Below are positions 1 to 10,046 of a DNA stretch of 43,210 bases, piece by piece. The notes beneath the pieces were generated by a model. It was not told the DNA's origin. It saw only the letters and a list, made by a program, of their open reading frames with translations, and ran no database searches. Both the position numbers and the translations under genes were made by a program. The number at the start of each line of letters is the position of its first letter. Positions within the stretch are counted from its first letter, which is position 1. Origin of the DNA: Candidatus Altimarinota bacterium (GTDB lineage Bacteria; Cyanobacteriota; Cyanobacteriia; Cyanobacteriales; Microcystaceae); the NCBI GenBank assembly GCA_012031035.1, contig JAAUUT010000034.1, positions 1 through 43,210 of the forward strand. The letters are read 5' to 3'.

Positions 1-59
1 TTTTCTTAGCTTCCTATCCCAAGGGGTTGGGGAAGCGGTAAAACTACGCTCGTTCGCGA

Positions 60-419
60 AAAGATGTCCAGCGCGATCGCGCTACAATTTCTATTAACTG
101 GGACGTGTGGCAAGAAGTGGGGATAATTGATTGGTATCGATCGCGTAGAAATTTATGATAATTTCTTTGAACTGGGGGACATTCCTTACTTGCCGTACAA
201 ACTATTTCACGTCAGCGAGAAACTTTTCAAGTAAAATTACCATTTTGTCCTTTGCTATTTGATGCGCCTACAGTTGCTCAATTAGCGGCTGTCATTGAAG
301 ACAAACAACTCAAACCAGAACAAATGACCGAGATAGAAGGATTACTAGCGCAAATAGAAAATCTTTCCCCAAATGAAATTAAACAACAGCTTGTGCAAGA
401 ATCAAATTCGGTAGATTAA
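60..419 (+). pseudogene. Polyketide synthase 3' remnant (KR end joined to carrier protein)
   Basis: The first frame reads TISINWDVWQEV, the usual end of a modular PKS ketoreductase domain. It is followed almost at once by IGIDRVEIYDNFFELG in another frame. That is the start of an acyl/peptidyl carrier domain, whose GGHSLLAVQ phosphopantetheine-serine motif continues in a third frame after a missing G in the G run at 176-180. The C-terminal tail ends at a TAA at 417-419. In intact enzymes about 100 residues separate the KR end from the carrier domain, so an internal deletion is inferred in addition to the frameshifts. The gene continues off the left edge, where I could not read a clean frame. 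It is probably a dead natural-product gene, although some of the shifts may be sequence errors. Confidence 0.7.
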
Positions 420-470
420 AGATTTAAAGATTCTCTGTAGCTTTTAACAGATATTTAGAGAAGTCATCTA

Positions 471-662
471 TCAACTAGTTAGATGAAATGCTCCTTGGTC
501 AACTTTAATTATCTGAAAATCTTCGGGATAATGTTGAGATAATTGTTTGAGAAATTCTTGAAAGCCAATGGTATCTAAATGGGAAAACTAATAAAAAAAA
601 CTCTCACCTATTTTCGGTTAAACTACTCCATACAAATAATAATTTTCTCGCTGCCATTGTAC
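471..662 (-). pseudogene. Decayed IS630-family transposase fragment
   Basis: Read on the minus strand, one frame gives VQWQRENYYLYGVV, stop, PKIGESFFY, stop, then FSHLDTIGFQEFLKQLSQHY and PEDFQIIKVDQGAFHLTS. This matches the central part of cyanobacterial IS630/Tc1-like DDE transposases (the ...ENFYLYG...GESFFLEFSHLDT... region). Both internal stops sit where the family has glutamate codons (GAA to TAA, GAG to TAG), so these are true nonsense mutations and not indels. Neither end of the element is visible. The fragment abuts the truncated ATPase gene, and the insertion probably caused loss of that gene's 5' half. Confidence 0.75.
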
Positions 663-663
663 T

Positions 664-1907
664 AACCCTAATAGAAACGGAAAGGAGAAAGTTAATGAAG
701 ATAAAGAAGATTATAGAAAATCTGATAGATGGACTATATATGCTAGAAAACCTAAACGACATGTTTATTATCTCGGTATTGATAAATATATTCCAATAAT
801 TGAATCAGAAAAACAAAAAACAAGAGTTGAATATACAACAACTACTCTTTCAGATGAATTGACGCAAACATTGCTAGAAAAAGCCAGCTATATTTTTAAT
901 AAAAAATATACTGCTTATAATCAGCATAAATTTCGTACAGGAAAAACATATATTGGAGTAAAAGTAATGGAACTCGATATTCTGCTTTAAGTATGAGCGC
1001 AGGAGAACAAAAAGTATTTTTATTACTAGAAACTATTTTTAAAGCAGATGAATATTCTCTAATTTTAATAGATGAGATCGATCTTTTACTACATAATATA
1101 GCCTTAGAAAACTTAATAAAAATAATATCAGAAAGAGCTAAAAAGAAAAATTTACAAATTGTCTTTACAACGGATCGCGAGTCACTAATAGAATTATCTG
1201 ATTTCTTAAACATAAGACATATTGTTAATAAAATAGATAAAATTAATCAAACAGAAAAAACTTTTTGCTTTAATGAGACTAAGCCTGATGCAATTCACAG
1301 ATTGACTGGTAAACAAGAAAGAGAGATAGAAATTTTTGTTGAAGATGATTTAGCCGTTGCTATTATTGAAAAAATAGCTAGCGATCTAAAAATCAAGAAA
1401 TATGTAGATATCAAAAAATTCGGTGCAGCCTCAAATTGCTTTACGACTATTGCAGGTCTTCTAATAAGTGGAGAAAACTGCCAAAATAAATTATTTTTTC
1501 TAGATGGAGATGTTCATAATACAGATGAAGAAAAACAGAAGCAAATCAAGAAAAAGCTGACTGGCAATGGACAACAAATTGAAGATTTACAAAATCAAGC
1601 TTTTCAACAGATAACTCAGTTTAATCTTCCTGAAAAAACTAAGCCTGAAGAGTATTTACATAAGTTGCTTGTTCAAATAAATAATCTGGAAAGCGAAATA
1701 ATTGAAGTCGCTCACTCCATAAATACTGTTGATAATAGCCATAAATATATTTCAGATATCATTAATCGTCTTAACTATGATAAGTCTGTTGGACCTACAA
1801 AAATTATTGATATTATATCAACACTTCCTGAATGGCAAAATTATGTATCAGATATCTTGAATTGGTTAAAAAAAAGAGTTTCGCAAGTCAGAGAAGATAC
1901 TCTGTGA
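664..1907 (+). pseudogene. Truncated SMC/OLD-like AAA ATPase with TOPRIM-like C-terminus
   Basis: An upstream frame (about 664-985) reads ...EDYRKSDRWTIYARKPKRH... and passes into the main frame at about 955-970, where one A is missing, giving NGTRYSALSMSAGEQKVF. The main part carries the ABC/SMC signature (SAGEQ), a Walker B-like LILIDEIDLLLH and a sensor-like IVFTTD. It then has a TOPRIM-like half with an acidic FVEDDLAVAII motif and an LDGD motif. This order resembles OLD-family nucleases and defence ATPases such as the Gabija and PARIS ATP-binding subunits. No Walker A motif is present, because the 5' half has been replaced by IS630 debris. Base composition is strongly AT-rich compared with gyrA next door, consistent with acquired DNA. 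It is likely inactive. The defence role is inferred from motifs only. Confidence 0.6.
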
Positions 1908-2362
1908 GTTATTGAAGATTAAGATCGTACTCTAGAAAACCTAACTTTTTTTGATAAAAATGATTATTAAGGAAAGTTAAATCCCTTTTTATAATTTTCC
2001 GTAGTTTCAAGCATAGTTTTATTTCTAATACAAATTGTTATATACTTTTATTTTCTTTAAATCTGTTCTATTTAAAAAAACTTGGTAAGCGCTCGCAAAA
2101 TTAAGCATTTAAACAAAATTAATTCTTAATTAATTAAACTCAACTCAAAAGTTAAAAACCATTAAAACCCGAAAATAAAAATTACAAACTTTTTCGCAAT
2201 TATGGAGGCAGTCTTTGCCAATGCCAAGAGGGAACCTGGCGTGTTAAAATATTTAAGAAACCTGCATTTTTTCAAGCCTTCTTCAGTTAGTAAAAAGGCT
2301 GTCTTGACAGTCGATCGCAGATTAACTGACTCAATTTTGGTATAAACGGAGTTTTTTCCCCT
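1908..2362. other. AT-rich spacer upstream of gyrA
   Basis: This 455-bp spacer has no convincing coding frame on either strand. It must contain the gyrA promoter, but I could not single out -35/-10 boxes with confidence. A purine-rich CGGAG at 2347-2351 lies about 11 bases before the gyrA ATG and can serve as its ribosome binding site. Confidence 0.5.
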
Positions 2363-4930
2363 ATGACCTTCTCTCAAGATCGGATTATAACCACAGATCT
2401 GAGCAACGAAATGTCCCGATCTTACCTCGAATACGCCATGAGCGTCATCGTAGGACGGGCGCTACCCGATGCCAGAGATGGTCTGAAACCCGTTCACCGT
2501 CGCATTCTCTATGCGATGTACGAACTGGGACTGACTCCCGATCGCCCGTTTCGTAAATGCGCCCGCGTGGTTGGGGAAGTGTTGGGTAAATATCATCCTC
2601 ACGGCGATACGGCGGTATACGATGCCCTGGTACGCATGGCGCAAGACTTTTCCATGCGCGATCCCCTCATTGCGGGACACGGGAACTTTGGTTCGATCGA
2701 TAACGACCCGCCAGCAGCGATGCGTTACACCGAATGTCGCTTGCACACCTTGTCAACAAATGCCCTGCTGCAAGATATCGAAGCAGAAACCGTAGATTTT
2801 GCCGACAACTTTGACGGTTCTCAACAAGAACCCATCGTTTTACCCGCGAGAATTCCGCAACTACTCCTCAATGGTTCGTCGGGAATTGCCGTAGGGATGG
2901 CAACCAATATCCCTCCCCATAATTTAGGAGAATTAATCGATGGAGTTGTAGCGCTGCTGCACAACCCAGAGATGACCGATACAGATTTAATGCGCTATAT
3001 TCCAGGCCCGGACTTTCCAACGGGAGGACAAATACTAGGTCGCGCTGGAATCAAAGAAGCCTATACCCTCGGACGCGGTTCGATTATCATGCGCGGTGTC
3101 GCCCAAATCGAAACCGTAGAACAGCGAGGTCGTCCCGACAAAGAAGCCATTATCGTCACGCAACTGCCCTATCAAACCAACAAAGCGGCACTCATCGAAC
3201 GAATTGCCGAACTGGTTAACGATAAGAAAATTGAAGGTATTTCCGATATTCGCGATGAAAGCGATCGCGATGGAATGCGCATCGTTATCGAACTCAAACG
3301 AGATGCTTATCCAAGAGTCGTTCTTAACAACCTTTACAAACAGACTCCTATCCAGGCAAACTTCGGCGCGAATATGTTGGCGCTAGTCAATAACGATCCT
3401 CAACTTCTCACCCTCAAACAATTTCTGCAAGTCTTCATTGACTTCCGCATCGAAACCATTACCAGACGTACTCAGTACGAACTGCGCAAAGCCGAAGAAA
3501 GAGACCATATCTTACAAGGCTATCTAATTGCGTTAGGAATTTTAGATGCCATCATCGCCCTAATTCGAGGCGCAGCAGATACCGCAACCGCAAGGGCAGG
3601 ATTGGTAGAACAGTTTGGCTTAACAGAAGTTCAAGCCGATGCCATTTTGCAGATGCAGTTGAGACGCTTAACCGCCTTAGAAGCCGAGAAAATTCAAGCC
3701 GAACACGAAGAGTTACAGACCAAAATTGCCGACCTGCAAGATATTTTGGCACGTCGAGAACGAATCGAAGGCATCATCGAAGCAGAAGTTACACAACTTA
3801 AAACAACTCACGCAACTCCCCGACGCACCGAAATCGTACAAGCTGAAGGCGAAATCGTCGATACCGACCTAATTGCTAACGAACAGGCACTGATTATCCT
3901 AACCGAACAAGGTTATATCAAACGGATGCCCGTTAATACCTTTGGGGCGCAAAATCGGGCTACCAGGGGCAAAGCAGGGGCGAAGATCAAAGAAGATGAC
4001 GTAGTAGAACATTTCTTAACCTGCTGCGACCACGATCGCGTTTTATTTTTTAGCGATCGCGGCGTAGTTTACACGCTTAATGCTTATCATATTCCTGTAG
4101 GGTCTCGCGCTGCCAGAGGCGTACCCATCGTACAAATGCTACCCATCCCTAAAGGCGAAAAAATCACTTCCTTGGTAGCCGTACAGGAATTTACCGAACA
4201 CGATTACCTAATCATGCTGACTCGCAAAGGGTATATCAAAAAGACCGCCCTCTCAGCTTTCAGTAATATTCGTGCCAATGGTTTGATTGCTATTTCCTTA
4301 GAAGAAGGCGACCAATTGCGTTGGGTACGACTTGCCCGCGAAGAAGATAGCATTATTATCGGTTCTAGAGGAGGTATGGCAATCCACTTCAAAGCCGATA
4401 GCGAACAATTACGCCCCTTAAGTCGTGCGACGCGAGGCGTAAAATCGATGAAATTGAAAGAAGGGGATATCCCAGTGAGTATGGATATTCTCCCCAGTCA
4501 GATCGTCGCTAAAATCGCTACTGCTGAAGAAGACACCGCCGAAGACGAAACCCTCGAAAATGAAGAGTTAGTTACCGAAGAGGCAAATCGAGGCCCGTGG
4601 GTGCTAGCTATTACGACGGGAGGATTTGGCAAGCGAGTGCCGATTACTCAATTCCGCTTGCAAAATCGTGCGGGAATGGGTCTTAAGGCAATTAAATTCC
4701 GTTCCGCACAAGATCGCTTAGTTACTATTCACGTTGTCAACCAAGAAGATGAGATGATGCTGGTGACGAACCGAGGCATTATTATTCGTCAGGTAGTCAG
4801 CGCAATTTCTCTGCAATCTCGCATGGCAACGGGGGTCAGAGTACAGCGTCTCGACGACGACGACGCGATCGCAGCAGTTGCTTTAGTTCCTCCCGCTGCT
4901 GAAGGCGACGAAATGGTAGAAGAAGAATAA
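2363..4930 (+). CDS. gyrA: DNA gyrase subunit A
   Basis: This 855-residue protein is the breakage-reunion subunit of gyrase, which with GyrB introduces negative supercoils in an ATP-dependent way. The N-terminal winged-helix/tower region contains the catalytic tyrosine in AAMRYTE at residue 122, the same number as in E. coli. The quinolone-resistance region is [19 protein letters not shown], with Thr83 where E. coli has Ser83 and the usual Asp87. The C-terminal half shows the repeated beta-pinwheel blades, including a GyrA-box-like [12 protein letters not shown] at about residue 530, and the protein ends in an acidic tail. The length is normal for the family. The first ATG after CGGAG is the natural start. 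The gene converges on ftsW and shares a terminator with it. Confidence 0.97.
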   Translation: MTFSQDRIITTDLSNEMSRSYLEYAMSVIVGRALPDARDGLKPVHRRILYAMYELGLTPDRPFRKCARVVGEVLGKYHPHGDTAVYDALVRMAQDFSMRDPLIAGHGNFGSIDNDPPAAMRYTECRLHTLSTNALLQDIEAETVDFADNFDGSQQEPIVLPARIPQLLLNGSSGIAVGMATNIPPHNLGELIDGVVALLHNPEMTDTDLMRYIPGPDFPTGGQILGRAGIKEAYTLGRGSIIMRGVAQIETVEQRGRPDKEAIIVTQLPYQTNKAALIERIAELVNDKKIEGISDIRDESDRDGMRIVIELKRDAYPRVVLNNLYKQTPIQANFGANMLALVNNDPQLLTLKQFLQVFIDFRIETITRRTQYELRKAEERDHILQGYLIALGILDAIIALIRGAADTATARAGLVEQFGLTEVQADAILQMQLRRLTALEAEKIQAEHEELQTKIADLQDILARRERIEGIIEAEVTQLKTTHATPRRTEIVQAEGEIVDTDLIANEQALIILTEQGYIKRMPVNTFGAQNRATRGKAGAKIKEDDVVEHFLTCCDHDRVLFFSDRGVVYTLNAYHIPVGSRAARGVPIVQMLPIPKGEKITSLVAVQEFTEHDYLIMLTRKGYIKKTALSAFSNIRANGLIAISLEEGDQLRWVRLAREEDSIIIGSRGGMAIHFKADSEQLRPLSRATRGVKSMKLKEGDIPVSMDILPSQIVAKIATAEEDTAEDETLENEELVTEEANRGPWVLAITTGGFGKRVPITQFRLQNRAGMGLKAIKFRSAQDRLVTIHVVNQEDEMMLVTNRGIIIRQVVSAISLQSRMATGVRVQRLDDDDAIAAVALVPPAAEGDEMVEEE

Positions 4931-4948
4931 ATCGATTTAATGTTTTAA

Positions 4949-4977
4949 AAAGGGTACGATGCAACATCGTACCCTTT
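4949..4977. terminator. Bidirectional terminator between gyrA and ftsW
   Basis: A perfect 13-bp stem, AAAGGGTACGATG pairing with CATCGTACCCTTT, closes a 3-base CAA loop. It is flanked by A-rich sequence on the left and by TTTAAA on the right. It lies 18 bases after the gyrA stop and 12 bases after the end of the convergent ftsW gene, so it can terminate both transcripts. Confidence 0.85.
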
Positions 4978-4989
4978 AAATATCGAGAA

Positions 4990-6143
4990 TCAACCTCTTG
5001 TTTTTCTTAACGGTACTATCTCAGCTTCATTACTCTCTCTAGCTACCCGAATCAACAAACCTGCTAGAATTAAGCTCGCCAGGATAGAACTACCGCCATA
5101 ACTAAACAAAGGTAATGGCAAACCCGTTGTAGGCAACGATCCTGTTGCTACACCAATATTAAGCAAGGCTTGTCCGACTAACACCGTCATGGCACCGATC
5201 GCAACTAATCGTTTCACGGGATGACGACATTTTATCGCAACCAATAAGGCTATGGTTGCATAACCGACGAGCATCATCAATAACAAAATGCCGCCCACAA
5301 AGCCAAATTCTTCGCCAAAGACGGCAAAAATAAAATCCGTGTCTTGAAACGGCAAATAAAAAAGTTTTTGTTGCGACAGACCGAAACCAGAACCCAAAAC
5401 GCCTCCAGAACCGATCGCCAATAAACTTTGAACGAGTTGATATCCCGAATCTCTTGCATCTGCCCAAGGATTCATAAACGATACGATACGTTCTCGTTGA
5501 TAAGCATTAATACTAATACTAACAAAAGCTGTCAAAACCCCAGTAATCGCCGTTCCAGCTAAATAGCTAGAAGGCAATCCAGACGCAAGCGCAATCAGCC
5601 ATAAAGTCGTACCACACAACGCCGTGGTACTTAAATTGGGTTGCAATAAAATTCCTGCTAGCGTCGCCGCAAAAACGCCCAACCACGTTAGACGTACTTT
5701 CCATGACAATCGCGTCCACTCGCCAAACAGCCAAGCGCTTTGTAGCACGAGAGCGGGTTTCATAAATTCTGAGGGTTGTAAAAGAAAGGGGCCGAGGGCA
5801 ATCCAGCGAGTGGCTCCGTTAACGTTTACGCCCATACCAGTTAAGGTAATAAAAATTAAAGCCAGAAATAGCCAAACTAGCCAAGGCGCTATTTTTATAA
5901 AAGAACGAATTGGCGATCGCGCGATAAAATTAAAAGCAATTAATCCCAGCCAGATACCGATAAGCTGGCGTTTGACGTAATACAACCCATCTCCTTGTTT
6001 GACTTGGGCAACGGCATAGGACGCAGAAAACAAAACAATTAAACCGATGCCCAACCATAAAAAGTAATCCAGCGCAGGATACGAGCCTCAACTGCCCAAT
6101 CGTTAACTTCAGGATCGAAAATGGGAATTAAATATCGCAGCAC
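4990..6143 (-). CDS. ftsW: Cell-division lipid II glycosyltransferase FtsW (frameshift near N-terminus)
   Basis: This is a SEDS-family polytopic membrane protein that polymerises septal peptidoglycan with its cognate class B PBP. The uninterrupted frame 4990-6054 gives 354 residues with multiple membrane segments. It shows SEDS motifs such as GATRWIALGPFLLQPSEFMK, a QPNLST loop and the C-terminal GLPLPLFSYGGSS. Upstream, another frame reads LRYLIPIFDPEVNDWAVEAR then LRWITF, the conserved cytoplasmic N-terminus of cyanobacterial FtsW. The two join if one T is restored in the T5 run (plus-strand A5 at 6059-6063), giving ITFLWLGIGLIVLFSASY. The start chosen is the GTG at 6143, the first after an in-frame stop. 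Because ftsW is essential, the missing base is most likely a sequence error. Confidence 0.9.
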
Positions 6144-6529
6144 AGCTTATTCTGACTGATAAATCGACTTGCCTCTCAGATTGACTAAAGCCGAAGATAA
6201 TGAGTTCCAAGTAAATCAGTGACCAGTGACCAGCTTCCTGAACTTCTGAATTAAGCTGTTAAACATTTAGGCTACCATAAAAGTTGGACGCTTGGACTGG
6301 GAGACTGGGGGACTGGAAGAGAGTTTTAAGAAGTCTTTCTTCACTCATTAATAGGAAATCTAGATGTGGAACAGCTTACTAAAAAAAATAATTTCTGCCA
6401 ACAAATCAAAAAGAGGTCTTAACTGACCACAACAATTAGCAACTCTTAATTCACAAGCAACTTTCGCGTGAATTTAAGAAAAACTATCTGTTTGGATTGA
6501 CCTCTCTTTGGTTTATTGACATTTAATTA
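6144..6529. other. Spacer between ftsW and apcC with GACTGGG-type repeats
   Basis: This 386-bp spacer contains no supported gene. It carries short degenerate repeats, AGTGACCAGTGACCAG near 6220 and GGACTGGGAGACTGGGGGAC near 6295-6312, of the low-complexity type common between cyanobacterial genes. An interrupted inverted repeat, TTAATTCAC...GTGAATTTAA at about 6445-6478, lies downstream of apcC and may help terminate the apc transcript. Confidence 0.5.
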
Positions 6530-6733
6530 TTACAGCAATCCTGTATTTGCACCTGGCTTGCCAGTAGCTAGCTGAACTTTAATAATTTTGCCGCCCATTT
6601 TCATGATTCGTTGCTGTTCGCGGAACCAGTTGTCATAGGGAACCAATTTAGTAAAGTAGGTATTTTGTAATTCGCGTTGAGTCCGAATGCGAGTTTGGCT
6701 GGGTACGCAAGCAGTTACTTTGAACATCCGCAT
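6530..6733 (-). CDS. apcC: Allophycocyanin core linker (Lc 7.8 kDa)
   Basis: This 67-residue CpcD-type linker has the conserved start MRMFKVTACVPSQ and the later YFTKLVPYDNWFREQQ. It caps allophycocyanin trimers inside phycobilisome core cylinders and tunes their energy transfer. The length is typical of the family. It is the last gene of the apcA-apcB-apcC run, 204 bases after apcB. A longer spacer before apcC is common and often goes with differential transcript levels, but no processing site is obvious here. Confidence 0.95.
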   Translation of the reverse strand: MRMFKVTACVPSQTRIRTQRELQNTYFTKLVPYDNWFREQQRIMKMGGKIIKVQLATGKPGANTGLL

Positions 6734-6937
6734 AGGTCAAGTTCTCCCAATATCTTAATTTTATGGTTTAGAGAATTGTATTTATCTTATTCACGACAAA
6801 GGTCGGGAGTCAGGAGTCAATACTAGATCTTCAAAACTTATCTTTTATTAAGATTAAGCCTTTAAGGAGCTAGCACTCACTCTAGACTTCCCGAACCTTT
6901 AACAAACAACTTTTATTCAGTTGCTAGTTCAGTCATT

Positions 6938-7423
6938 CTAGCTCAAGCCAGAGCAAATGTAGTCGAAATAGATGCCCATTTCTCTGCCGGCATCTGAACC
7001 TGTTAGGCTAGCGGTGACTTCTTTCATCGCTTGGATAGCTTGAATGGTGGAGGAGACAGGAACGCCTAAAGAGTTGTAGGTTTCCTTTAATCCATTGAGA
7101 ACGCGCTCGTCGAGGATGGAAGGATCGCCAGCTAGCATCGCATAGGTAGCATAGCGTAGGTAGTAATCCAAGTCGCGGATGCAAGCAGCATAGCGACGAG
7201 TGGTGTACATATTTCCACCGGGACGGGTTACGTCAGAATACAGTAGCGATTTAGCAACTGCTTCTTTGACGATTCCAGCAGCATTAGCGCTGATTACGCT
7301 AGCTGCACGAACGCGCAGTTCGCCACTAGCAAAGTAGCTTTTGAGTTTGTCTAGAGCAGAACCATCAAGGTACTTTCCTTGAACGTCAGCCGAGTTGATT
7401 ACAGAGGTAATTGCGTCTTGCAT
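6938..7423 (-). CDS. apcB: Allophycocyanin beta subunit
   Basis: This 161-residue phycobiliprotein pairs with ApcA to form the phycobilisome core. The phycocyanobilin-attachment cysteine is Cys81 in [13 protein letters not shown]. Asn71, in PGGNMY, is the residue that is gamma-methylated in beta subunits. Length and globin-like helical pattern match the family over the full protein. A Shine-Dalgarno-like AAGGAAG lies just before the ATG. The gene is 88 bases downstream of apcA on the same strand and is surely co-transcribed with it. Confidence 0.97.
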   Translation of the reverse strand: MQDAITSVINSADVQGKYLDGSALDKLKSYFASGELRVRAASVISANAAGIVKEAVAKSLLYSDVTRPGGNMYTTRRYAACIRDLDYYLRYATYAMLAGDPSILDERVLNGLKETYNSLGVPVSSTIQAIQAMKEVTASLTGSDAGREMGIYFDYICSGLS

Positions 7424-7511
7424 AGTTTTGCTTCCTTAATCTTGCCTAATCTTATGAAATCTTTGCGAACAAACGTACATGGTTGCTTGCGCGAGTAGGG
7501 AAGAAGAATCC

Positions 7512-7997
7512 CTATGACATAGCACCGATCACGTAGTCGAAGTAAGAAGCAGCTTCGCCAGCATCATCAGAAGACATTAAACCTAGAGCAACTTCTTTCA
7601 TTTCGCGAACGCCTTGAGCGACTGCTCCAACGTCAGTTCCCAAAGATTTGTACATTTCGCGAACGCCGACTAGACCGATTTCTTCAATCGGAGTAACGTC
7701 GCCTGCTACAACACCATAGGTAATTAGGCGCAGGTAGTAGTCTAAGTCGCGCAGACAGGTTGCTGTCATTTCTTCGCCATAAGCATTTCCGCCAGGAGAA
7801 ACAACATCAGGACGCTTTTGGAAGAGACGATCGCCAGCTTGCTTAACGATGTTTTCACGAGCGCCTGTTAGGGCTTCAGCAATACGCAGACGGGCTGCAC
7901 CGCCTGTAACAAATGCTTTGATTCTATCTAGTTCGCCAGGGCTGAGATAGCGAGCTTCTGCATCTGCATTCACGATAGATTTCGTGACGATACTCAT
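7512..7997 (-). CDS. apcA: Allophycocyanin alpha subunit
   Basis: This 161-residue subunit starts [20 protein letters not shown], the canonical ApcA N-terminus. The chromophore cysteine is Cys81 in [12 protein letters not shown]. It forms alpha-beta protomers with ApcB. A strong ribosome binding site, GGGAGGAATT, precedes the ATG by a few bases, fitting a very highly expressed gene. It is the first gene of the apc operon here. The apcE gene, often found upstream in other cyanobacteria, is not in this position. Confidence 0.97.
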   Translation of the reverse strand: MSIVTKSIVNADAEARYLSPGELDRIKAFVTGGAARLRIAEALTGARENIVKQAGDRLFQKRPDVVSPGGNAYGEEMTATCLRDLDYYLRLITYGVVAGDVTPIEEIGLVGVREMYKSLGTDVGAVAQGVREMKEVALGLMSSDDAGEAASYFDYVIGAMS

Positions 7998-8545
7998 CGA
8001 TAATTCCTCCCAAAAAATGAGACTAATAAAGAATGGATTCTCCTCAACTATCTAACTTCACGTTTGTTAAACGGGATGTTGATATAGTTTTTTTAACACA
8101 TTACGCACCCCCGATCGCACAAAGTTTATTCAAACTCGTTTGTAGGGATAGCCTTATGTTATCTGAGACTGGTTTTTAACCTGACTCGTAATTTGCGATT
8201 CGATCGGTCTTACCGGAAATATTCTGAAGCATTACGTTCACATTCACTGTTATTCCTTAACAGTTTTTAACATTTCTCCTCAGAAAATGGTTTAACTCAA
8301 GCATAGCGATCGCAACCCTTCTTTATCACAAAAGTCATGACTTGACAACCCCAGTAACCAATATCGCGGGGTTTTTCTTCTTTGTCTCAGGCATCAATTT
8401 TTTAAAATATTTCTCAACAAAACTACAACTTAGCTTAAAAATAATGAAGGGATTGGTGATTGGGTTATTTCCTGTTATCCCAGTATCCCAATCACTAGTG
8501 TCCCGATATCCCTTCTCACCGATATCCCAGTCACCAGTCCCTTTT
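7998..8545. other. apcA upstream region with repeats
   Basis: This 548-bp region between the divergently placed ends of apcA (start side) and the DUF2267 gene (stop side) has no supported gene. It must hold the apc promoter and 5' leader. Features seen: a perfect 12-bp palindrome AAGTCATGACTT at 8332-8343, a terminator-like hairpin at 8347-8373, and a repeat cluster at about 8470-8545 built from variants of ATCCCAGT/CACCAGT. Confidence 0.5.
8347..8380 (+). terminator. Terminator-like hairpin with T-rich tail, no gene upstream
   Basis: AACCCC pairs with GGGGTT across a 15-base loop, followed directly by TTTCTTC on the plus strand. There is no plus-strand coding gene in front of it; the nearest upstream gene, apcA, runs the other way. 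It could end a small antisense or leader RNA starting in the apcA promoter region, or it could be chance, since the stem is only 6 bp. Confidence 0.35.
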
Positions 8546-9088
8546 TTATGCTTGTTCCCAAAGTTCGCGCACTTTATCGGGAAGCCAACTGGCTATTTCT
8601 TGAATTCGTTCTTCAGAAAGTTCGTCTTTGGTAGCAGAAAATACAGCTTTAACAACCTTTTCGCGGTCGGCTGTCGGCGGAAGTCCCCCTTCATTAGCGA
8701 CTCTGAAGAGAAAACGGTCTGAATCAATTTTAAAGATTCCAGGGCCTTGCCACGGCGGACGTACCCGACTCAAAAATCCTACGATGGGATTGGTATCTCT
8801 CCAAAGATCGGCAACTTCTAGCTGCTGAAGCTTTTTCTCGTTTGTATCTATTGCTTCTTCATGTAGTTCCGATTCTACGCGATCGGCTGCTTCAGTTGTC
8901 ATTAAGTCGCGCATAACGCGAAAGACGACTTCAGTGAGATCTCTTGCGTCATAAGGATCTGCCAATCCGCCTTCGTTCATGACTTTTTCTAAAAACGAAT
9001 GATGTTCCTTGGCAATAACCGTTCTCTTATCTTCAATTTCAGTAGGATCGATTTCTGGAAGATTTTTTCTTAAGCTTTCATCAGGCAT
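8546..9088 (-). CDS. DUF2267 domain protein, two repeats
   Basis: This 180-residue soluble protein has two copies of a DUF2267-type helical unit. One spans about residues 28-75 ([20 protein letters not shown] followed by a conserved helix); the second spans about 120-180 ([20 protein letters not shown]...). The repeated phrase 'V(M/A)NEGGL' marks the start of each. No catalytic residues, signal peptide or membrane segment are visible. The function of the family is unknown. The next gene upstream on this strand ends 139 bases away, so it may be a single-gene unit. Confidence 0.8.
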   Translation of the reverse strand: MPDESLRKNLPEIDPTEIEDKRTVIAKEHHSFLEKVMNEGGLADPYDARDLTEVVFRVMRDLMTTEAADRVESELHEEAIDTNEKKLQQLEVADLWRDTNPIVGFLSRVRPPWQGPGIFKIDSDRFLFRVANEGGLPPTADREKVVKAVFSATKDELSEERIQEIASWLPDKVRELWEQA

Positions 9089-9227
9089 TGTTTTTCCCTA
9101 CGATATTATTGTTCGGTCGTGCTTGTTCATAAACACTTATCAACATCGCATAGGTCAAAAATGCTTAACATCGCTCACAAGTTTGAGATCTTATTTATCC
9201 AATAGTTAGAAATTTCGTGTCAAAATT

Positions 9228-10043
9228 TTAAGTTTTCACAGTTGTTGGAATTCGCTCTACGCTTTGGGATACTAAACTATACAAGCCAAAGCTATCTCGA
9301 ATTTTTGATGTAATCAAGCGATTATCCAAAGCAGCTTTTAATCGCAGCAATTTACTTTTGAGCGAAACAAAATGTTTTGTCGTCTCAACACCACTATAAA
9401 TATTTTCTCCGTTATCAATGATATAAACAGCACCTTTAAAGGGAAGAGTTTGAAGACGTAAATTTCGCTTTTCTAAAGTTTCTTTTATTTCTCGATGACG
9501 GTAATTTTGATAGAAATGGTGGGCAATTTCTTCTCGATTTGATAAATTAGGAAAATCATAAAGATCTGCTCTAATAATGGTACTCGTTCCGCAATAGCGA
9601 TCGAATCCTTTGCGCATAACTCGCACGAATCGACTGCCTTCTTGATACCAATAACCTTGTTTGATAACCCAGCCCGGATTTTGGGGATAGCGTTCGACAA
9701 ATTCTGCTAAGCGATCGCTGATGCAATCGTCAGCATCAACCATCATAATATGTGAGGTCTTTTCTAAAGCTTTTGCCTGTATTATTCCCGTTACTACTTT
9801 GCGCGTGCGATCGAACTCTTTTGAAGGATAATCAGCACCAGGAATAGGAAAATCATACTCTAGATAAGTAAGATTTGGATGAGTAAAATTAATTTCAGGT
9901 CTTTCATTACAGACAACAAAAACTCGAAAGTTTGAGGTTGTCTGATTGCAGACAGAGCGAATACATCTTTCAAATAATCGAGAAACCATATCCCAGGAAC
10001 TCGACACTTTAGGACTCTTGAGAGGAATAATAAAAACTAGCAT
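9228..10043 (-). CDS. GT-A fold glycosyltransferase
   Basis: This 271-residue protein has the layout of a GT-A (family 2-like) sugar transferase. It has an N-terminal beta-strand MLVFIIPLKSP, a region of alternating strands and helices, and a metal/nucleotide-sugar binding motif MMVDADDCIS at about residues 99-108, where DAD is the DxD. No transmembrane segment is evident. It begins 3 bases after the stop of the preceding gene, so the two are translated from one message. The substrate cannot be read from sequence. A role in exopolysaccharide or cell-surface glycan assembly is inferred. Confidence 0.8.
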   Translation of the reverse strand: MLVFIIPLKSPKVSSSWDMVSRLFERCIRSVCNQTTSNFRVFVVCNERPEINFTHPNLTYLEYDFPIPGADYPSKEFDRTRKVVTGIIQAKALEKTSHIMMVDADDCISDRLAEFVERYPQNPGWVIKQGYWYQEGSRFVRVMRKGFDRYCGTSTIIRADLYDFPNLSNREEIAHHFYQNYRHREIKETLEKRNLRLQTLPFKGAVYIIDNGENIYSGVETTKHFVSLKSKLLRLKAALDNRLITSKIRDSFGLYSLVSQSVERIPTTVKT

Positions 10044-10046
10044 TTT

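Noticed and set aside
896..1213. Minus-strand 105-residue frame
   Set aside because: It is a low-complexity reverse frame of the AT-rich ATPase gene, with no family features.
2162..2377. Minus-strand 71-residue frame in the gyrA promoter region
   Set aside because: It overlaps the gyrA start, has no ribosome site and its composition is not protein-like.
5624..5980. Plus-strand 118-residue frame inside ftsW
   Set aside because: It is antisense to conserved ftsW membrane segments, so a shadow frame.
8470..8545. Repeat cluster that might be a CRISPR array
   Set aside because: The units are short, degenerate and have no regular spacers; no cas genes are present.
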